64,000 bases of DNA, taken from positions 2,480,001 through 2,544,000 of the forward strand of contig NZ_QTSU01000001.1 in NCBI RefSeq assembly GCF_003382365.1. Reading direction: 5' to 3'. A model generated the notes under the pieces. It saw only the letters and a list, made by a program, of their open reading frames with translations. It was not told the DNA's origin and ran no database searches. Both the position numbers and the translations under genes were made by a program. The first letter of the stretch is position 1; each line of letters begins with the position of its first letter. Shown piece after piece: positions 40,632 to 49,659 of the stretch. Source of the stretch: Lysobacter silvisoli. GTDB lineage: Bacteria; Pseudomonadota; Gammaproteobacteria; Xanthomonadales; Xanthomonadaceae.

Positions 40632-40768
40632 GGGGCTCCTGGCGGCCGGTGGGCCGTCTTTACAGCGGATGGGGACCGGGAAGTTTAGGCCGAACCGCGC
40701 CCGAGAGCAAGATTTACGGCCGCCAGCCCTTAAGAATCAACAAGATAACAACCAAGGCCGCCCTGCTT

Positions 40769-40871
40769 TGGGGTAGGAGCGGCGTAAGCCGCGACCGCGA
40801 CAACGGCGCTACGGCGTATCTCTGGTCGGATCGCGCGGTTCCGGGTCGCGGCTTACGCCGCTCCTACCCCA
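40769..40871. repeat. 28-bp inverted repeat in the gmk-rpoZ gap
   Basis: GGGGTAGGAGCGGCGTAAGC... (40770-40797) is the perfect inverse of ...GCTTACGCCGCTCCTACCCC (40844-40871), separated by about 46 bases. The unit is one of the modules of the composite repeat (2735-2768, 49612-49645). It can form a long hairpin within the leader of rpoZ or end of gmk. Confidence 0.75.
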
Positions 40872-40897
40872 AGGCCAAGGCAGCCTGCCGGGGCAGA

Positions 40898-41518
40898 TCA
40901 GCCCTCGTCGGCCAGCAGCTGCATCAGCAGGCGCGAATGGCGGGCCACTTGCGGCTCGCGGCGCAGGCGGCTGGCGACGAAGATCGCGCACATCTCGCTC
41001 ACGGCGGTGTCGAAGTGCTCGTTGACGATCACGTAGTCGAACTCGCCGTAGTGCGACATCTCTTCGCGCGCGGCCGCCAGGCGCTGGCTGATCACGTCCT
41101 CGCTGTCCTGGCCGCGGGTGCGCATGCGCGTTTCCAGCGCCTGCCGCGACGGCGGCAGGATGAACACGCTGACCGCGCCGGGCACCTTGGCGCGCACCTG
41201 GCGCGCGCCCTGCCAGTCGATCTCCAGCAGCACGTCGCGGCCGGAAGCCAGCTGCGGCTCCACCGACTGGCGCGCGGTGCCCTTCCAGTCGCCGTGCACG
41301 CGCGCGTGCTCGAAGAAGTCGCCCGCCTCGACCATGCCCTCGAATTCCTCGGCGCTGACGAAGTGGTAGTGCTCGGCATGGCGCTCGCCCGGCCGCGGCT
41401 GGCGCGAGGTGAACGAGATCGACAGGCTGATGTTCGGATCGCGGGCCAGCACCGCGTTGACGATGCTGGATTTTCCGGCTCCGGAGGGAGCGGCGACGAT
41501 GTAGAGGGTTCCGCGCAT
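40898..41518 (-). CDS. gmk: Guanylate kinase
   Basis: A 206-residue enzyme phosphorylating GMP to GDP. P-loop IVAAPSGAGKSSIVNA (about residue 8), SISFTSRQPRPGE (about 35), GDFFEHARVHGDWKGT and VLLEIDWQGARQV are all present; length normal. Upstream 41519-41637 holds degenerate GGGATTCGCGATTC repeats. Confidence 0.96.
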   Translation of the reverse strand: MRGTLYIVAAPSGAGKSSIVNAVLARDPNISLSISFTSRQPRPGERHAEHYHFVSAEEFEGMVEAGDFFEHARVHGDWKGTARQSVEPQLASGRDVLLEIDWQGARQVRAKVPGAVSVFILPPSRQALETRMRTRGQDSEDVISQRLAAAREEMSHYGEFDYVIVNEHFDTAVSEMCAIFVASRLRREPQVARHSRLLMQLLADEG

Positions 41519-41521
41519 AAA

Positions 41522-41637
41522 GGCTGGGATTCGCGATTCGTGATTCGGGATTGGTTGAAGCGCAAAGCGGGATCGAGGCCAGAGCCGATTCGTTCCGGCT
41601 TTCGCCAATCCCGAATCCCTAAACTCGAATCCCGGCC
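41522..41637. repeat. GATTCGGGATT-type short repeats
   Basis: Several copies of GATTCGCGATTCGTGATTCG and its complement CAATCCCGAATCCC flank a short unrelated centre, forming an imperfect inverted repeat in the yicC-gmk gap. Confidence 0.6.
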
Positions 41638-42510
41638 TTACTCGATATTCTGGATCTGCTCGCGCACCTGATCGATCAACACCTTCAGCTCCACCGCCGC
41701 GGCCGAGCTGCGCGCGTCCACGGACTTGGAGCCCAGGGTGTTGGCCTCGCGGTTGAACTCCTGCAGCAGGAAGTCCAGGCGGCGGCCGACGGCTTCGCGC
41801 AGCTTGAGCACGCGCCGCGCTTCGGCCACGTGCGAGTCGAGCCGGTCCAGCTCCTCGTCCACGTCCAGCTTCTGCAGCCACAGCACCAGTTCCTGCTCGA
41901 CCCGGCCCGGCTCGAAGCCGATGCCGTTGTTCTGGGCCAGGTCGGCCAGGCGCGTTTCCAGCTTGGTGCGCTGGCCGCTGCGGATGGCCGGCATCAGCGC
42001 GCGCACGTCCGCGGCGATGGCGGCGATGCCGTCGACGCGCTCGGAGATCACCGCGGCCAGCTTGCCGCCCTCGCGTTCGCGCGCGGCCAGAAACTCGTCC
42101 AGCACCGCCTCCAGCAGTTCCAGCGCGGCGGCGTGCAGCGCGGCCGGATCGGCGGCCTGCGCCTGCAGCACGCCGGGAAAGGCCAGCAGCTGGGTGAAGT
42201 CGGTGTGCAGGCCGGGGAAGCGCGCCTGCAGGTCGATGGCCAGATCGCCGAGTTCGCGCAGGCGGCTGGGGTTGAGCTGCAGCGCGCTGGCGCCCTCGGG
42301 CGCGCGCAGGCGCAGGGCCAGGTCCAGCTTGCCGCGGCTGACCCGGGCGGCCACGCGCTCGCGCAACGCCGGTTCCAGCGCGCGCAGCTCGTCGGGCAGG
42401 CGCAGGCCCAGCTCCAGGAAGCGGTGGTTGACCGAGCGCAGCTCGCAGCCGAGCGTGCCCCATTCGGTGACGCGTTCGCCGCTGGCGAACGCGGTCATGC
42501 TGCGGATCAT
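41638..42510 (-). CDS. yicC: YicC family endoribonuclease-like protein
   Basis: A 290-residue protein. It opens [18 protein letters not shown], matching E. coli Yic[19 protein letters not shown] and the C-terminal DUF1732 region ([18 protein letters not shown]) are diagnostic. The family has been reported to cleave RNA and affect stress responses; the specific substrate here is unknown. The ATG at 42510 is used rather than 42522. It is divergent from rph, as in many gammaproteobacteria. Confidence 0.92.
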   Translation of the reverse strand: MIRSMTAFASGERVTEWGTLGCELRSVNHRFLELGLRLPDELRALEPALRERVAARVSRGKLDLALRLRAPEGASALQLNPSRLRELGDLAIDLQARFPGLHTDFTQLLAFPGVLQAQAADPAALHAAALELLEAVLDEFLAAREREGGKLAAVISERVDGIAAIAADVRALMPAIRSGQRTKLETRLADLAQNNGIGFEPGRVEQELVLWLQKLDVDEELDRLDSHVAEARRVLKLREAVGRRLDFLLQEFNREANTLGSKSVDARSSAAAVELKVLIDQVREQIQNIE

Positions 42511-42542
42511 GAGGAGGTCCAAGGCCTACAAGGGGCGAATGG

Positions 42543-42548
42543 TAAACT
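42543..42548 (+). promoter_or_regulatory. Candidate -10 of rph
   Basis: TAAACT 25 bases before the rph ATG in the short divergent gap; weak evidence. Confidence 0.25.
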
Positions 42549-42573
42549 CGCCGGCCATCAAAACGGTAACCCC

Positions 42574-43332
42574 ATGGCCATGACCGGCACTTCCGCCGCC
42601 CCTTCCGACGCCCCAGTCCGGCCCAGCGGGCGCACGCCCGGGCAGCTGCGCGAGGTCCGCATCGAACGCGGCTACACCGCCCACGCCGAGGGCTCGGTGC
42701 TGGTCAGCTTCGGCCAGACCCGGGTGCTGTGCACCGCCAGCGTCGAGAACAAGGTGCCTGCGTTCCTGCGCGGCAAGGGCGAGGGCTGGGTCACCGCCGA
42801 ATACGGCATGCTGCCGCGCTCCACCCACACCCGCAACGACCGCGAGGCCGCGCGCGGCAAGCAAGGCGGCCGCACCCTGGAAATCCAGCGCCTGATCGGC
42901 CGCGCCCTGCGCGCCTGCATCGACCGCAAGGCCCTGGGCGAGCGCACCATCACCCTGGACTGCGACGTGCTGCAGGCCGACGGCGGCACCCGCACCGCCG
43001 CGATCACCGGCGCCTACGTGGCCCTGGTCGACGCGGTGCGCTGGCTGCTGGCGCGGCGCGAGATCGCCAAGGACCCGATCTTCGGCGCGGTCGCCGCGGT
43101 GTCGGTGGGCGTGTACCGCGGCGTGCCGGTGCTGGACCTGGACTACGCCGAAGACAGCGATTGCGACACCGACATGAACGTGGTCATGAACGACGGCGGC
43201 GGATTCATCGAGCTGCAAGGCACCGCCGAGGGCCACGCGTTCCGGCGCGAGGAACTGGACGGCCTGCTCGCCCTGGCCGAAGCCGGCATCGCCGAGCTGA
43301 TCCAGCGCCAGCGCGAGGCGCTGGCGCCGTGA
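42574..43332 (+). CDS. rph: Ribonuclease PH
   Basis: A 252-residue phosphorolytic 3'-exoribonuclease that trims tRNA 3' ends. [34 protein letters not shown] and [20 protein letters not shown] carry the phosphate- and RNA-binding residues. The N-terminus has about 15 extra residues ([12 protein letters not shown]) before the domain; a second ATG lies at 42580. First gene of a run ending with hemW. Confidence 0.95.
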   Translation: MAMTGTSAAPSDAPVRPSGRTPGQLREVRIERGYTAHAEGSVLVSFGQTRVLCTASVENKVPAFLRGKGEGWVTAEYGMLPRSTHTRNDREAARGKQGGRTLEIQRLIGRALRACIDRKALGERTITLDCDVLQADGGTRTAAITGAYVALVDAVRWLLARREIAKDPIFGAVAAVSVGVYRGVPVLDLDYAEDSDCDTDMNVVMNDGGGFIELQGTAEGHAFRREELDGLLALAEAGIAELIQRQREALAP

Positions 43333-43730
43333 GCGCGGGCGGCCGCGCGCTGGGCGCGCTGACCCTGCTGGTGCGCGACTACGACGAGGCCATCGACTAC
43401 TACACCCGCGCGCTGGGCTTCGCCCTGCTCGAAGACACCGACCTGGGCGGCGGCAAGCGCTGGGTGCGGATCGCACCGGCGGCCGCCAACCAGACCTGCC
43501 TGCTGCTGGCCCAGCCCGGCGACGCGGCCCAGGCCGCGCGCGTCGGCGACCAGACCGGCGGCCGGGTCGGCTACTTCCTCTACACCGACGACTTCGCCCG
43601 CGACCACGCGGCGATGACGGCGCACGGGGTGAAATTCCGCGAAGCGCCGCGCTACGAGGCCTACGGCACCGTGGCGGTGTTCGAAGACCTGTACGGCAAC
43701 CTCTGGGACCTGTTGGAGCCGAAGCGATGA
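43329..43730 (+). CDS. VOC (glyoxalase/bleomycin-resistance) superfamily protein
   Basis: A 133-residue single-domain VOC protein ([20 protein letters not shown] at the N-terminus, [15 protein letters not shown] at the C-terminus). Two metal ligands can be proposed but the first His is missing (Leu), so it may not be a metal enzyme. Starts with GTG in a GTGA overlap with rph and its stop overlaps rdgB as ATGA. Confidence 0.82.
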   Translation: MSAGGRALGALTLLVRDYDEAIDYYTRALGFALLEDTDLGGGKRWVRIAPAAANQTCLLLAQPGDAAQAARVGDQTGGRVGYFLYTDDFARDHAAMTAHGVKFREAPRYEAYGTVAVFEDLYGNLWDLLEPKR

Positions 43731-44323
43731 AACTGGTGCTGGCGAGCAGCAACCCCGGCAAGCTGACCGAGCTGCGCGAGCTGCTGGCCGACACCGGCAT
43801 CGAGCTGATCGCGCAGAGCGATCTGGGCGTGGACGACGCCGAGGAAACCGCCACCACCTTCGTCGAGAACGCGCTGCTGAAGGCGCGCCACGCCAGCGCC
43901 GCCAGCGGCCTGCCGGCGCTGGCCGACGATTCGGGCATCTGCGTGGACGCGCTGGGCGGCGCGCCGGGCCTGTATTCGGCGCGCTATTCCGGCGTGCACG
44001 GCGACGCCCAGGCCAACATCGACAAGCTGCTGACGGCGATGGCCGACGTGCCCGATAGTCAGCGCGCCGCGCATTTCTATGCGGTGATCGTGCTGCTGCG
44101 CCATGCCGACGATCCGCAGCCGATCATCGCCGAGGGCGTGTGGCCGGGCCGGATCATCCGCGAGCGCCGCGGCACCGGCGGCTTCGGCTACAACCCGGTG
44201 TTCCTGGACGAAGACCACGGCCTGACCGCGGCGGAGATGGACACCGAACTGAAGAACCGCCTCAGCCACCGCGGCCGCGCCCTGGCGGCGCTGCGCGAGA
44301 AACTGCTGGCCCAGCTGCGGTAG
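43727..44323 (+). CDS. rdgB: XTP/dITP diphosphatase (non-canonical purine NTP pyrophosphatase)
   Basis: A 198-residue Ham1-family enzyme. LASSNPGKLTELRELL at the N-terminus, FVENALLKARHAS, ALADDSGICVDALGGAPGLY and GTGGFGYNPVF give the family and catalytic Asp. It removes ITP, dITP and XTP. Confidence 0.96.
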   Translation: MKLVLASSNPGKLTELRELLADTGIELIAQSDLGVDDAEETATTFVENALLKARHASAASGLPALADDSGICVDALGGAPGLYSARYSGVHGDAQANIDKLLTAMADVPDSQRAAHFYAVIVLLRHADDPQPIIAEGVWPGRIIRERRGTGGFGYNPVFLDEDHGLTAAEMDTELKNRLSHRGRALAALREKLLAQLR

Positions 44324-44329
44324 ACGGCC

Positions 44330-44635
44330 GTGTTCGTGGCGATCTGGCAGTACGAGGTCCGCGCCGGCGCCGAGGCCGAGTTCGAAACCTTGTACGGCGC
44401 CGACGGCGCCTGGGTGACGCTGTTCCGCGAACACGCCGGTTACCTGGGCACCGACCTGCTGCGCGACGCCGACAGCGGCCGCTACCTGAGCATCGACCGC
44501 TGGCGCAGCGAAGCCGACTACCGCAGCTTCCTGGCCGCCGACCCTACCCGCTACGCCAACCTGGACGCGCAGGGCGACGCGCTGACCCTGTCCGAACGCC
44601 GCATCGGCCACTACTCCCCCACCGCCGCGCCATGA
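44330..44635 (+). CDS. Antibiotic biosynthesis monooxygenase (ABM) domain protein
   Basis: A 101-residue ferredoxin-like protein: FVAIWQYEVRAGAEAEFETL and YLSIDRWRSEADYRSFL fit the dimeric ABM/quinol monooxygenase fold. No metal motif. Start GTG at 44330, six bases after rdgB. The function is unknown; a small oxidising or protective role is possible. Confidence 0.75.
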   Translation: MFVAIWQYEVRAGAEAEFETLYGADGAWVTLFREHAGYLGTDLLRDADSGRYLSIDRWRSEADYRSFLAADPTRYANLDAQGDALTLSERRIGHYSPTAAP

Positions 44636-45174
44636 CCCCACGCCCGCTGTTCTTCACCGTCATCGCAGTCGCCGCCCTGGCCGGCTGCGCGCAGATGCAG
44701 GAAATCACCCCGCTGGCCTGCGGCCGCGACGACGTGCGCGAACTCGGCGATCCCACGCCCGCGCGCCGCAGCTACGCCTTCCCGCTGCGCCTGGAATACG
44801 AACAGGACGGCCGCCGCACGGTGGTCCAGGACACCCTGACCTGCCGCTACTGGGGCCGCGACTTCGACCCCGGCGGCTGCGACAACAGCAACCGCTGGCA
44901 CAGCTCGCTCAAGGGAGCGCGCGGCCTGCGCGTCGCCCTGGGCGCGCCGCGCGGCGGCCGCCAGGTGGTGTTCGAACCCGGCGAATGCGAATCGCTGGTG
45001 AATTACGGCCGCGACGAGCCTTCCTACCTGCTGCTGGGCCGCGACGTGGGCGAGGCCGACGACGACACCGCGGTGATCGACGCGCGGCAGATGCGTGAGC
45101 AATACGGCCTGCGCATCGTCGACTACCGCATCGACCTGTCCGCGCGCGCACCGCGCGCCGCGCAGCCGCAGTGA
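44632..45174 (+). CDS. Lipoprotein of unknown function
   Basis: A 180-residue lipoprotein with lipobox AALAGC (Cys about 19). Contains further Cys pairs (LTCRYWG, GGCDNS, GECES). Starts with an ATG overlapping the ABM gene as ATGA and overlaps hemW as GTGA, so it is translated within the rph-hemW run. No known domain recognised. Confidence 0.75.
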   Translation: MTPRPLFFTVIAVAALAGCAQMQEITPLACGRDDVRELGDPTPARRSYAFPLRLEYEQDGRRTVVQDTLTCRYWGRDFDPGGCDNSNRWHSSLKGARGLRVALGAPRGGRQVVFEPGECESLVNYGRDEPSYLLLGRDVGEADDDTAVIDARQMREQYGLRIVDYRIDLSARAPRAAQPQ

Positions 45175-46334
45175 GCGCGATGCTGACCACGCCGCCGCTG
45201 TCGCTGTACGTGCACCTGCCCTGGTGCGTGCGCAAGTGCCCCTACTGCGATTTCAACTCGCACGAAGGCCGCGGCGCGCTGCCGTTCGCGGCCTATGTGG
45301 ATGCGCTGCTGGCCGACCTGGACCACGACCTGCCGCTGGTCTGGGGCCGCACCGTGCAGACCGTGTTCTTCGGCGGCGGCACGCCCAGCCTGTTTCCGCC
45401 CGAGGCCATCGACCGTTTCCTGCAGGCCGCCAGCGCGCGCCTGCGCTTCGCGCCGGGCTGCGAGATCACCCTGGAAACCAACCCCGGCACCGCCGAGCAC
45501 GGCCGCTTCGAGCTCTACCGCGCGGCCGGCGTGAACCGGCTCAGCTTCGGCATCCAGAGCTTCGACGACGGCTGCCTGAAGCGCCTGGGCCGCATCCACG
45601 ACAGCGGCGAGGCCGAAGCCGCGGTCAAGCTGGCCCAGGATGCGGGCTACGACAATTTCAACCTGGACCTGATGTACGCGCTGCCGGAGCAGACCCTGGC
45701 CATGGCCGAGCGCGACCTGGAGCGCGCGTTCGCGCTGCAGCCCACGCATGTCTCGCACTACCAGCTGACCCTGGAACCCAACACCGTGTTCGCCGCGCGC
45801 CCGCCGCAGGGCATCCCCGACGACGACGGCGCCTGGGACATGCAGGAGCACTGCCAGGCCCTGCTGGCCGCGCACGGCTACGCCCAGTACGAGGTCAGCG
45901 CCTACGCCCGCCCCGACCGCCGCTGCGCGCACAACGTCAATTACTGGCGCTACGGCGACTACCTGGGCATCGGCGCCGGCGCCCACGGCAAGATCACCCT
46001 GGGCGCGGAGCAGACCGTGCTGCGGCGCTGGAAGATCAAGCACCCCACCCAGTACCTGGTCCACGCCGGCAGCGCGCAGGCCATCGGCGGCGACGACCGC
46101 ATCGAGCCGGCGCGGCGCCCGTTCGAATTCATGCTCAATGCCCTGCGCCTGGTCGACGGCTTCGCCCTGGCCGATTTCGAAGCGCGCACCGGCCTGGACC
46201 GCGCCGCCATCGCCGCGCCGCTGGCCACCGCGGTCGCCGAGGGCTGGCTGGAGCACGACGGGCAGCGGGTGCGGCCGACCGATTTGGGCCGCCGCTACAC
46301 CAATAATGTGGTTTCGTTGTTCCTCGACGACTGA
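45171..46334 (+). CDS. hemW: Heme chaperone HemW (radical-SAM)
   Basis: A 387-residue cytosolic radical-SAM protein. The Fe-S motif is CVRKCPYC (Cys19, 23, 26); FFGGGTPSLFPPEAI and ETNPGT follow. HNVNYW (HNxxYW) is the heme-binding motif that separates HemW from the oxygen-independent coproporphyrinogen oxidase HemN. Starts as GTG at 45171 (overlap) or ATG at 45180. The gene run ends here; 46335-46537 contains nothing recognised. Confidence 0.94.
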   Translation: MSAMLTTPPLSLYVHLPWCVRKCPYCDFNSHEGRGALPFAAYVDALLADLDHDLPLVWGRTVQTVFFGGGTPSLFPPEAIDRFLQAASARLRFAPGCEITLETNPGTAEHGRFELYRAAGVNRLSFGIQSFDDGCLKRLGRIHDSGEAEAAVKLAQDAGYDNFNLDLMYALPEQTLAMAERDLERAFALQPTHVSHYQLTLEPNTVFAARPPQGIPDDDGAWDMQEHCQALLAAHGYAQYEVSAYARPDRRCAHNVNYWRYGDYLGIGAGAHGKITLGAEQTVLRRWKIKHPTQYLVHAGSAQAIGGDDRIEPARRPFEFMLNALRLVDGFALADFEARTGLDRAAIAAPLATAVAEGWLEHDGQRVRPTDLGRRYTNNVVSLFLDD

Positions 46335-46537
46335 GCGCGACCGGGCGCGGCCCGCGCACGCGCCTTGCTGTCCCGCAGCATCCGGTCCGACCGCCCGGCA
46401 ACGGCTTCTGGCCGCGGCCCCGCCCGCACTGCGTTCGAATCTGTGGCCGCTCCATTCCGGGCCGCTTGGCCGCGACAGGGCTGGCGAGTCTCAAGGGGGC
46501 GTGATTAGATCGCCCGGTCCGGTATTGGTGAAGCTGC

Positions 46538-48796
46538 ATGTCCGTCACGTTCGAGCCCCTAGGCAGGTCCTACCCTCGGCCCACGCTGGCCTCGGCGGCC
46601 ATGCCCAAACGCGTGCGCCGCGTGCTCGAGCACCTCTACGCCCTGGTCTCGGACGAGGTGGCGCGCACGCTCGATCACATGCTGGCCGAGTACGAGCAGC
46701 AGCTGTTCCGCCAGGCCGATCAGGCGCGCAATGCCAGCCTGCAGGCCGTGCACCTGGAAACCCTGCGCCTGGTGCGGCTCAACCGCGTCGATCTGGTGCC
46801 GCGCTATCTGGTCGGGCTGGAAGCGGCGCTGACCAAGGTCCGCGAGCCGGTGGCGAGCGCCGCCGAGCAGGCCGCGCTGCCGACCTTCCGCGACCTGCGC
46901 CTGGTCGACGATCAGGAAGTGGACGAAAGCACCGTGCTGCGCAGCATCGCCACGCGCCAGGAATCGCGCGCCAGCCTGCCGCTGATGCTGCTGGGCCAGC
47001 GCTTCGGCGTGCTCGCCGGCGCGCCGGCCTACGATGCCGAGCGCCTGCCGGTGGGCCCGCACAGCCTGGGCCGGATCCTGGCCGAGGCCTGCGCGACGCT
47101 GCAGATCAGCCAGGAAGCCAAGTTCGACCTGTACCGCGTCTACGACCAGCACGTGATGAGCGGCTACGCCCAGTTGGTGGAGGCGATGAACGCGCTGCTG
47201 GCGCGCGAGAACGTGCTGCCCAGCCTGTCGTTCGTGCCGATCCGCGCGCGCCCGACCGCGCAGAACCCCGAGCGCAGCGCCGACGCCGCACGCCGCGGTC
47301 GCGACGACGCCCAGCGCGGCCCGCGCGGCGCGCGCGCCTACACCGCCTGGAGCGGCCAGGCCGATGCCGGCGCAGCCGCGCCGATGGACGAAGGCGATTA
47401 CGCCTCGCTGCAGCAACTGCTGTCCGGCCGCCGCGATCTGCTGGGCAAGCTGCGCCCCGGCGCGCCGCCCACGCCGCGGCCGCCGCTGGACACCGCCGAC
47501 GTGCAGAGCGCGCTGCGCGCGCTGCAGGCCGCGCCGGCACCGACCGCCGGCAACACCAGCCGCAGCGTGTCCGACCTGCGCCAGAACCTGCTGGTGCAGG
47601 CGCGCCAGCAGCGCGGCGAAGCGGCCACGCTGTCGCGCGAGGACAGCGACGCGTTCGAACTGCTGGACCTGTTCTACGGCGAGATCGAGCGCGAATTGCG
47701 CGGCGACGCCGTCACCGCCGGCCTGCTCGGCCGCCTGCAGGTGCCGCTGCTGCGCCTGGCGCTGCAGGACCGCGCCTTCTTCGTGCGCAGCCAGCACCCG
47801 GCGCGGCAGCTGCTCAACGCCGTGGCCGAGGCCGGCGCCAGCTGGATTCCCAAGGAAGAGGCCGACCCGCAGCTCAACGACCAGCTGCGGCGCGCGGTCG
47901 ACCACGTGGTCGAGCATTACGACGGCGACGCCACGGTGTTCGAGGCCGCCAACCAGAACCTGCAGGATCATCTCAAGTCGATGGCGCGCAAGGCCGAAGT
48001 GGCCGAACGCCGCCACGTCGAGGCCGCGCGCGGCAAGGAAAAGCTGGAGCTGGCCAAGCGCCAGGCCGGCGAGGCGATCGAGGCCGCGGTGCAAGGCCAG
48101 CCGCTGCCCAAGTTCGTGCAGGCGCTGCTGACCCAGGCCTGGTCCGACGTGCTCACCCTGACCCTGCTGCGCCATGGCGAGGAGTCGGAGGAATGGCGTC
48201 GCCAGCTCGAGGCCACCGGCCAGATCGTGTCGGCCAACGTGGTCGGCGCGTCGGTGCCGGCGCCCGGCGGGCTGGACGGCGACATCGAGCACTCGCTGAC
48301 CCTGGTGGGCTACCACGCCGACGAGGCCAACGCGATCTCGCGCCAGCTCACCGCGGGCGCGGCCGCGGGCAACGACGACACCGCCTCGCGCACCGAGCTG
48401 GCGATGAAGCTCAAGGCGCGCGCGCGCCTGGGCGACGACGGCGGCAGCACGCGGCGCGAACTGCCGCCGCGCAGCGAGCACGAGCAGCAGTGCTGGGAGC
48501 ACGTGCGCACCCTGCCCTTCGGCACCTGGTTCGAATTCGTGACCAACCAGCAGGGCGACGTGATCCGGCGCCGGCTGTCGTGGTTCAGCACCATCACCGA
48601 CAACGCCCTGTTCGTGAACCAGCGCGGCCAGCGCATCGGCGAGCAGTCGCTGGACAGCCTGGCGCGGGCGATGGCGCAGGGCCAGGTGCGCGTGGTCACC
48701 GCCGAGAAGGGCCGCCTGGTCGACCGCGCCTGGAACGCCGCGCTCAACGTGCTGCGCAGCTTCGTCGGCAATAGCGCGCAGGAGGCCGAGGCATGA
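46538..48796 (+). CDS. DUF1631 protein
   Basis: A 752-residue cytosolic protein (EARTL-like helices throughout; no signal or membrane segment). VTFEPLGRSYP... opens, then ALVSDEVARTLDHMLAEYEQ and KFDLYRVYDQHVMSGYAQLV, and a C-terminal GTWFEFVTNQQGDVIRRRLS with VNQRGQRIGEQS are features of DUF1631, found in Xanthomonads and Pseudomonads; the name thymidine phosphorylase used in databases is unsupported. Translationally coupled (ATGA) to a PilZ protein, so I infer a link to c-di-GMP signalling. Confidence 0.85.
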   Translation: MSVTFEPLGRSYPRPTLASAAMPKRVRRVLEHLYALVSDEVARTLDHMLAEYEQQLFRQADQARNASLQAVHLETLRLVRLNRVDLVPRYLVGLEAALTKVREPVASAAEQAALPTFRDLRLVDDQEVDESTVLRSIATRQESRASLPLMLLGQRFGVLAGAPAYDAERLPVGPHSLGRILAEACATLQISQEAKFDLYRVYDQHVMSGYAQLVEAMNALLARENVLPSLSFVPIRARPTAQNPERSADAARRGRDDAQRGPRGARAYTAWSGQADAGAAAPMDEGDYASLQQLLSGRRDLLGKLRPGAPPTPRPPLDTADVQSALRALQAAPAPTAGNTSRSVSDLRQNLLVQARQQRGEAATLSREDSDAFELLDLFYGEIERELRGDAVTAGLLGRLQVPLLRLALQDRAFFVRSQHPARQLLNAVAEAGASWIPKEEADPQLNDQLRRAVDHVVEHYDGDATVFEAANQNLQDHLKSMARKAEVAERRHVEAARGKEKLELAKRQAGEAIEAAVQGQPLPKFVQALLTQAWSDVLTLTLLRHGEESEEWRRQLEATGQIVSANVVGASVPAPGGLDGDIEHSLTLVGYHADEANAISRQLTAGAAAGNDDTASRTELAMKLKARARLGDDGGSTRRELPPRSEHEQQCWEHVRTLPFGTWFEFVTNQQGDVIRRRLSWFSTITDNALFVNQRGQRIGEQSLDSLARAMAQGQVRVVTAEKGRLVDRAWNAALNVLRSFVGNSAQEAEA

Positions 48797-49143
48797 GCGA
48801 GGAATTCCGCCGCACCCGCCGCCGCCGCGTCGACGACGCCGTGCAGGTGGTGGACACCATGACCGACACGGTGATCGGCCAGCTCAGCAACCTGTCGGAA
48901 ACCGGCATGCTGCTGATCGCCAACACCCCGCTGGTGGACGACGGCCTGTACCAACTGCGCTTCAGCCTGCGCGACGCACCGCACCGCGCCTCGCCGATCG
49001 AAGTCGGCGCCCATTTGCTATGGCAGGACCGCACCAGCATGCCCGGCCAGACCTGGAGCGGCTTCCGCTTCATCACCATGCTGGAAAGCGAGATGCTGCA
49101 GCTGAGGCAGTGGCTGGATTCGCCGGGCGGGACGTACGACTGA
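48793..49143 (+). CDS. PilZ-domain c-di-GMP-binding protein
   Basis: A 116-residue PilZ protein. The RxxxR-type basic patch lies in FRRTRRRRVDDAV (about 5-17) and the (D/N)xSxxG motif in SNLSETGMLLIA, so c-di-GMP binding is plausible. The C-terminal part (GFRFITMLESEMLQLRQWL) is helical. Coupled to the DUF1631 gene by a four-base overlap. Confidence 0.88.
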   Translation: MSEEFRRTRRRRVDDAVQVVDTMTDTVIGQLSNLSETGMLLIANTPLVDDGLYQLRFSLRDAPHRASPIEVGAHLLWQDRTSMPGQTWSGFRFITMLESEMLQLRQWLDSPGGTYD

Positions 49144-49217
49144 TGCGCCGCTGCTCGCGCCCGCGGGTGTAAAGACCCGCAGAACCAGCGGACGACGCGA
49201 GATCGCGATCCCGCGTG

Positions 49218-49645
49218 CCCTCACCCCAACCCCTCTCCCGCAAGCGGGAGAGGGGCTAAAGCACAAGCGGCGTCGGATGCGTCCCCTCTCCCGCTTGCGG
49301 GAGAGGGCTAGGGTGAGGGGGTGAGCGCAGCGAATGCTCTTGCTCCCCGCTCGAGCACCGAACTCGCAGCCCCAATAGAAGACCCGGAGGGCGGCGCACA
49401 GGAGGTGCGCCGTTTTTCGCTGGCACAGGATGTGCCATCGAAAAATCCCCGCGCCAACTCCGCTCTCGCGCGGGAGCTCTGGCGTAGCGTTTTTCTTTGG
49501 TTACTTTCTTTTGACGCTTATCAAAAGAAAGTAACCCGGCCGCTTGCGGACGGAAGCTGTTGCTGTTGCTTCAACCAGCAGCCCCACACACCTGCGCGAG
49601 TTCGGAGCTGATCGCGGCTTACGCCGCTCCTACCCCAAGGCGCAC
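49218..49645 (+). repeat. Composite hairpin repeat, copy D
   Basis: Fills the gap between convergent genes ending at 49143 and 49660. The GGGAGAGGGG hairpins (about 49230-49255, 49282-49308), GGCGCAC and GGCACA hairpins (about 49393-49455), the perfect 16-bp stem 49499-49514/49521-49536, GGCCGC-TT-GCGGACGG, and the GATCGCGGCTTACGCCGCTC module (49612-49645) occur in the same order as in copy A. Confidence 0.85.
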
Positions 49646-49659
49646 CGCGAGCACGCCGC

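Noticed and set aside
40769-40871. Possible transposon ends
   Set aside because: Inverted repeats match but there is no transposase, no target duplication seen, and the same units occur singly elsewhere as modules.
43329-43730. Call as a second glyoxalase I
   Set aside because: The first metal-ligand histidine is absent, and length and pattern fit the general VOC group.
45171-46334. Call as HemN (coproporphyrinogen oxidase)
   Set aside because: The HNxxYW motif and short N-terminus mark it as HemW.
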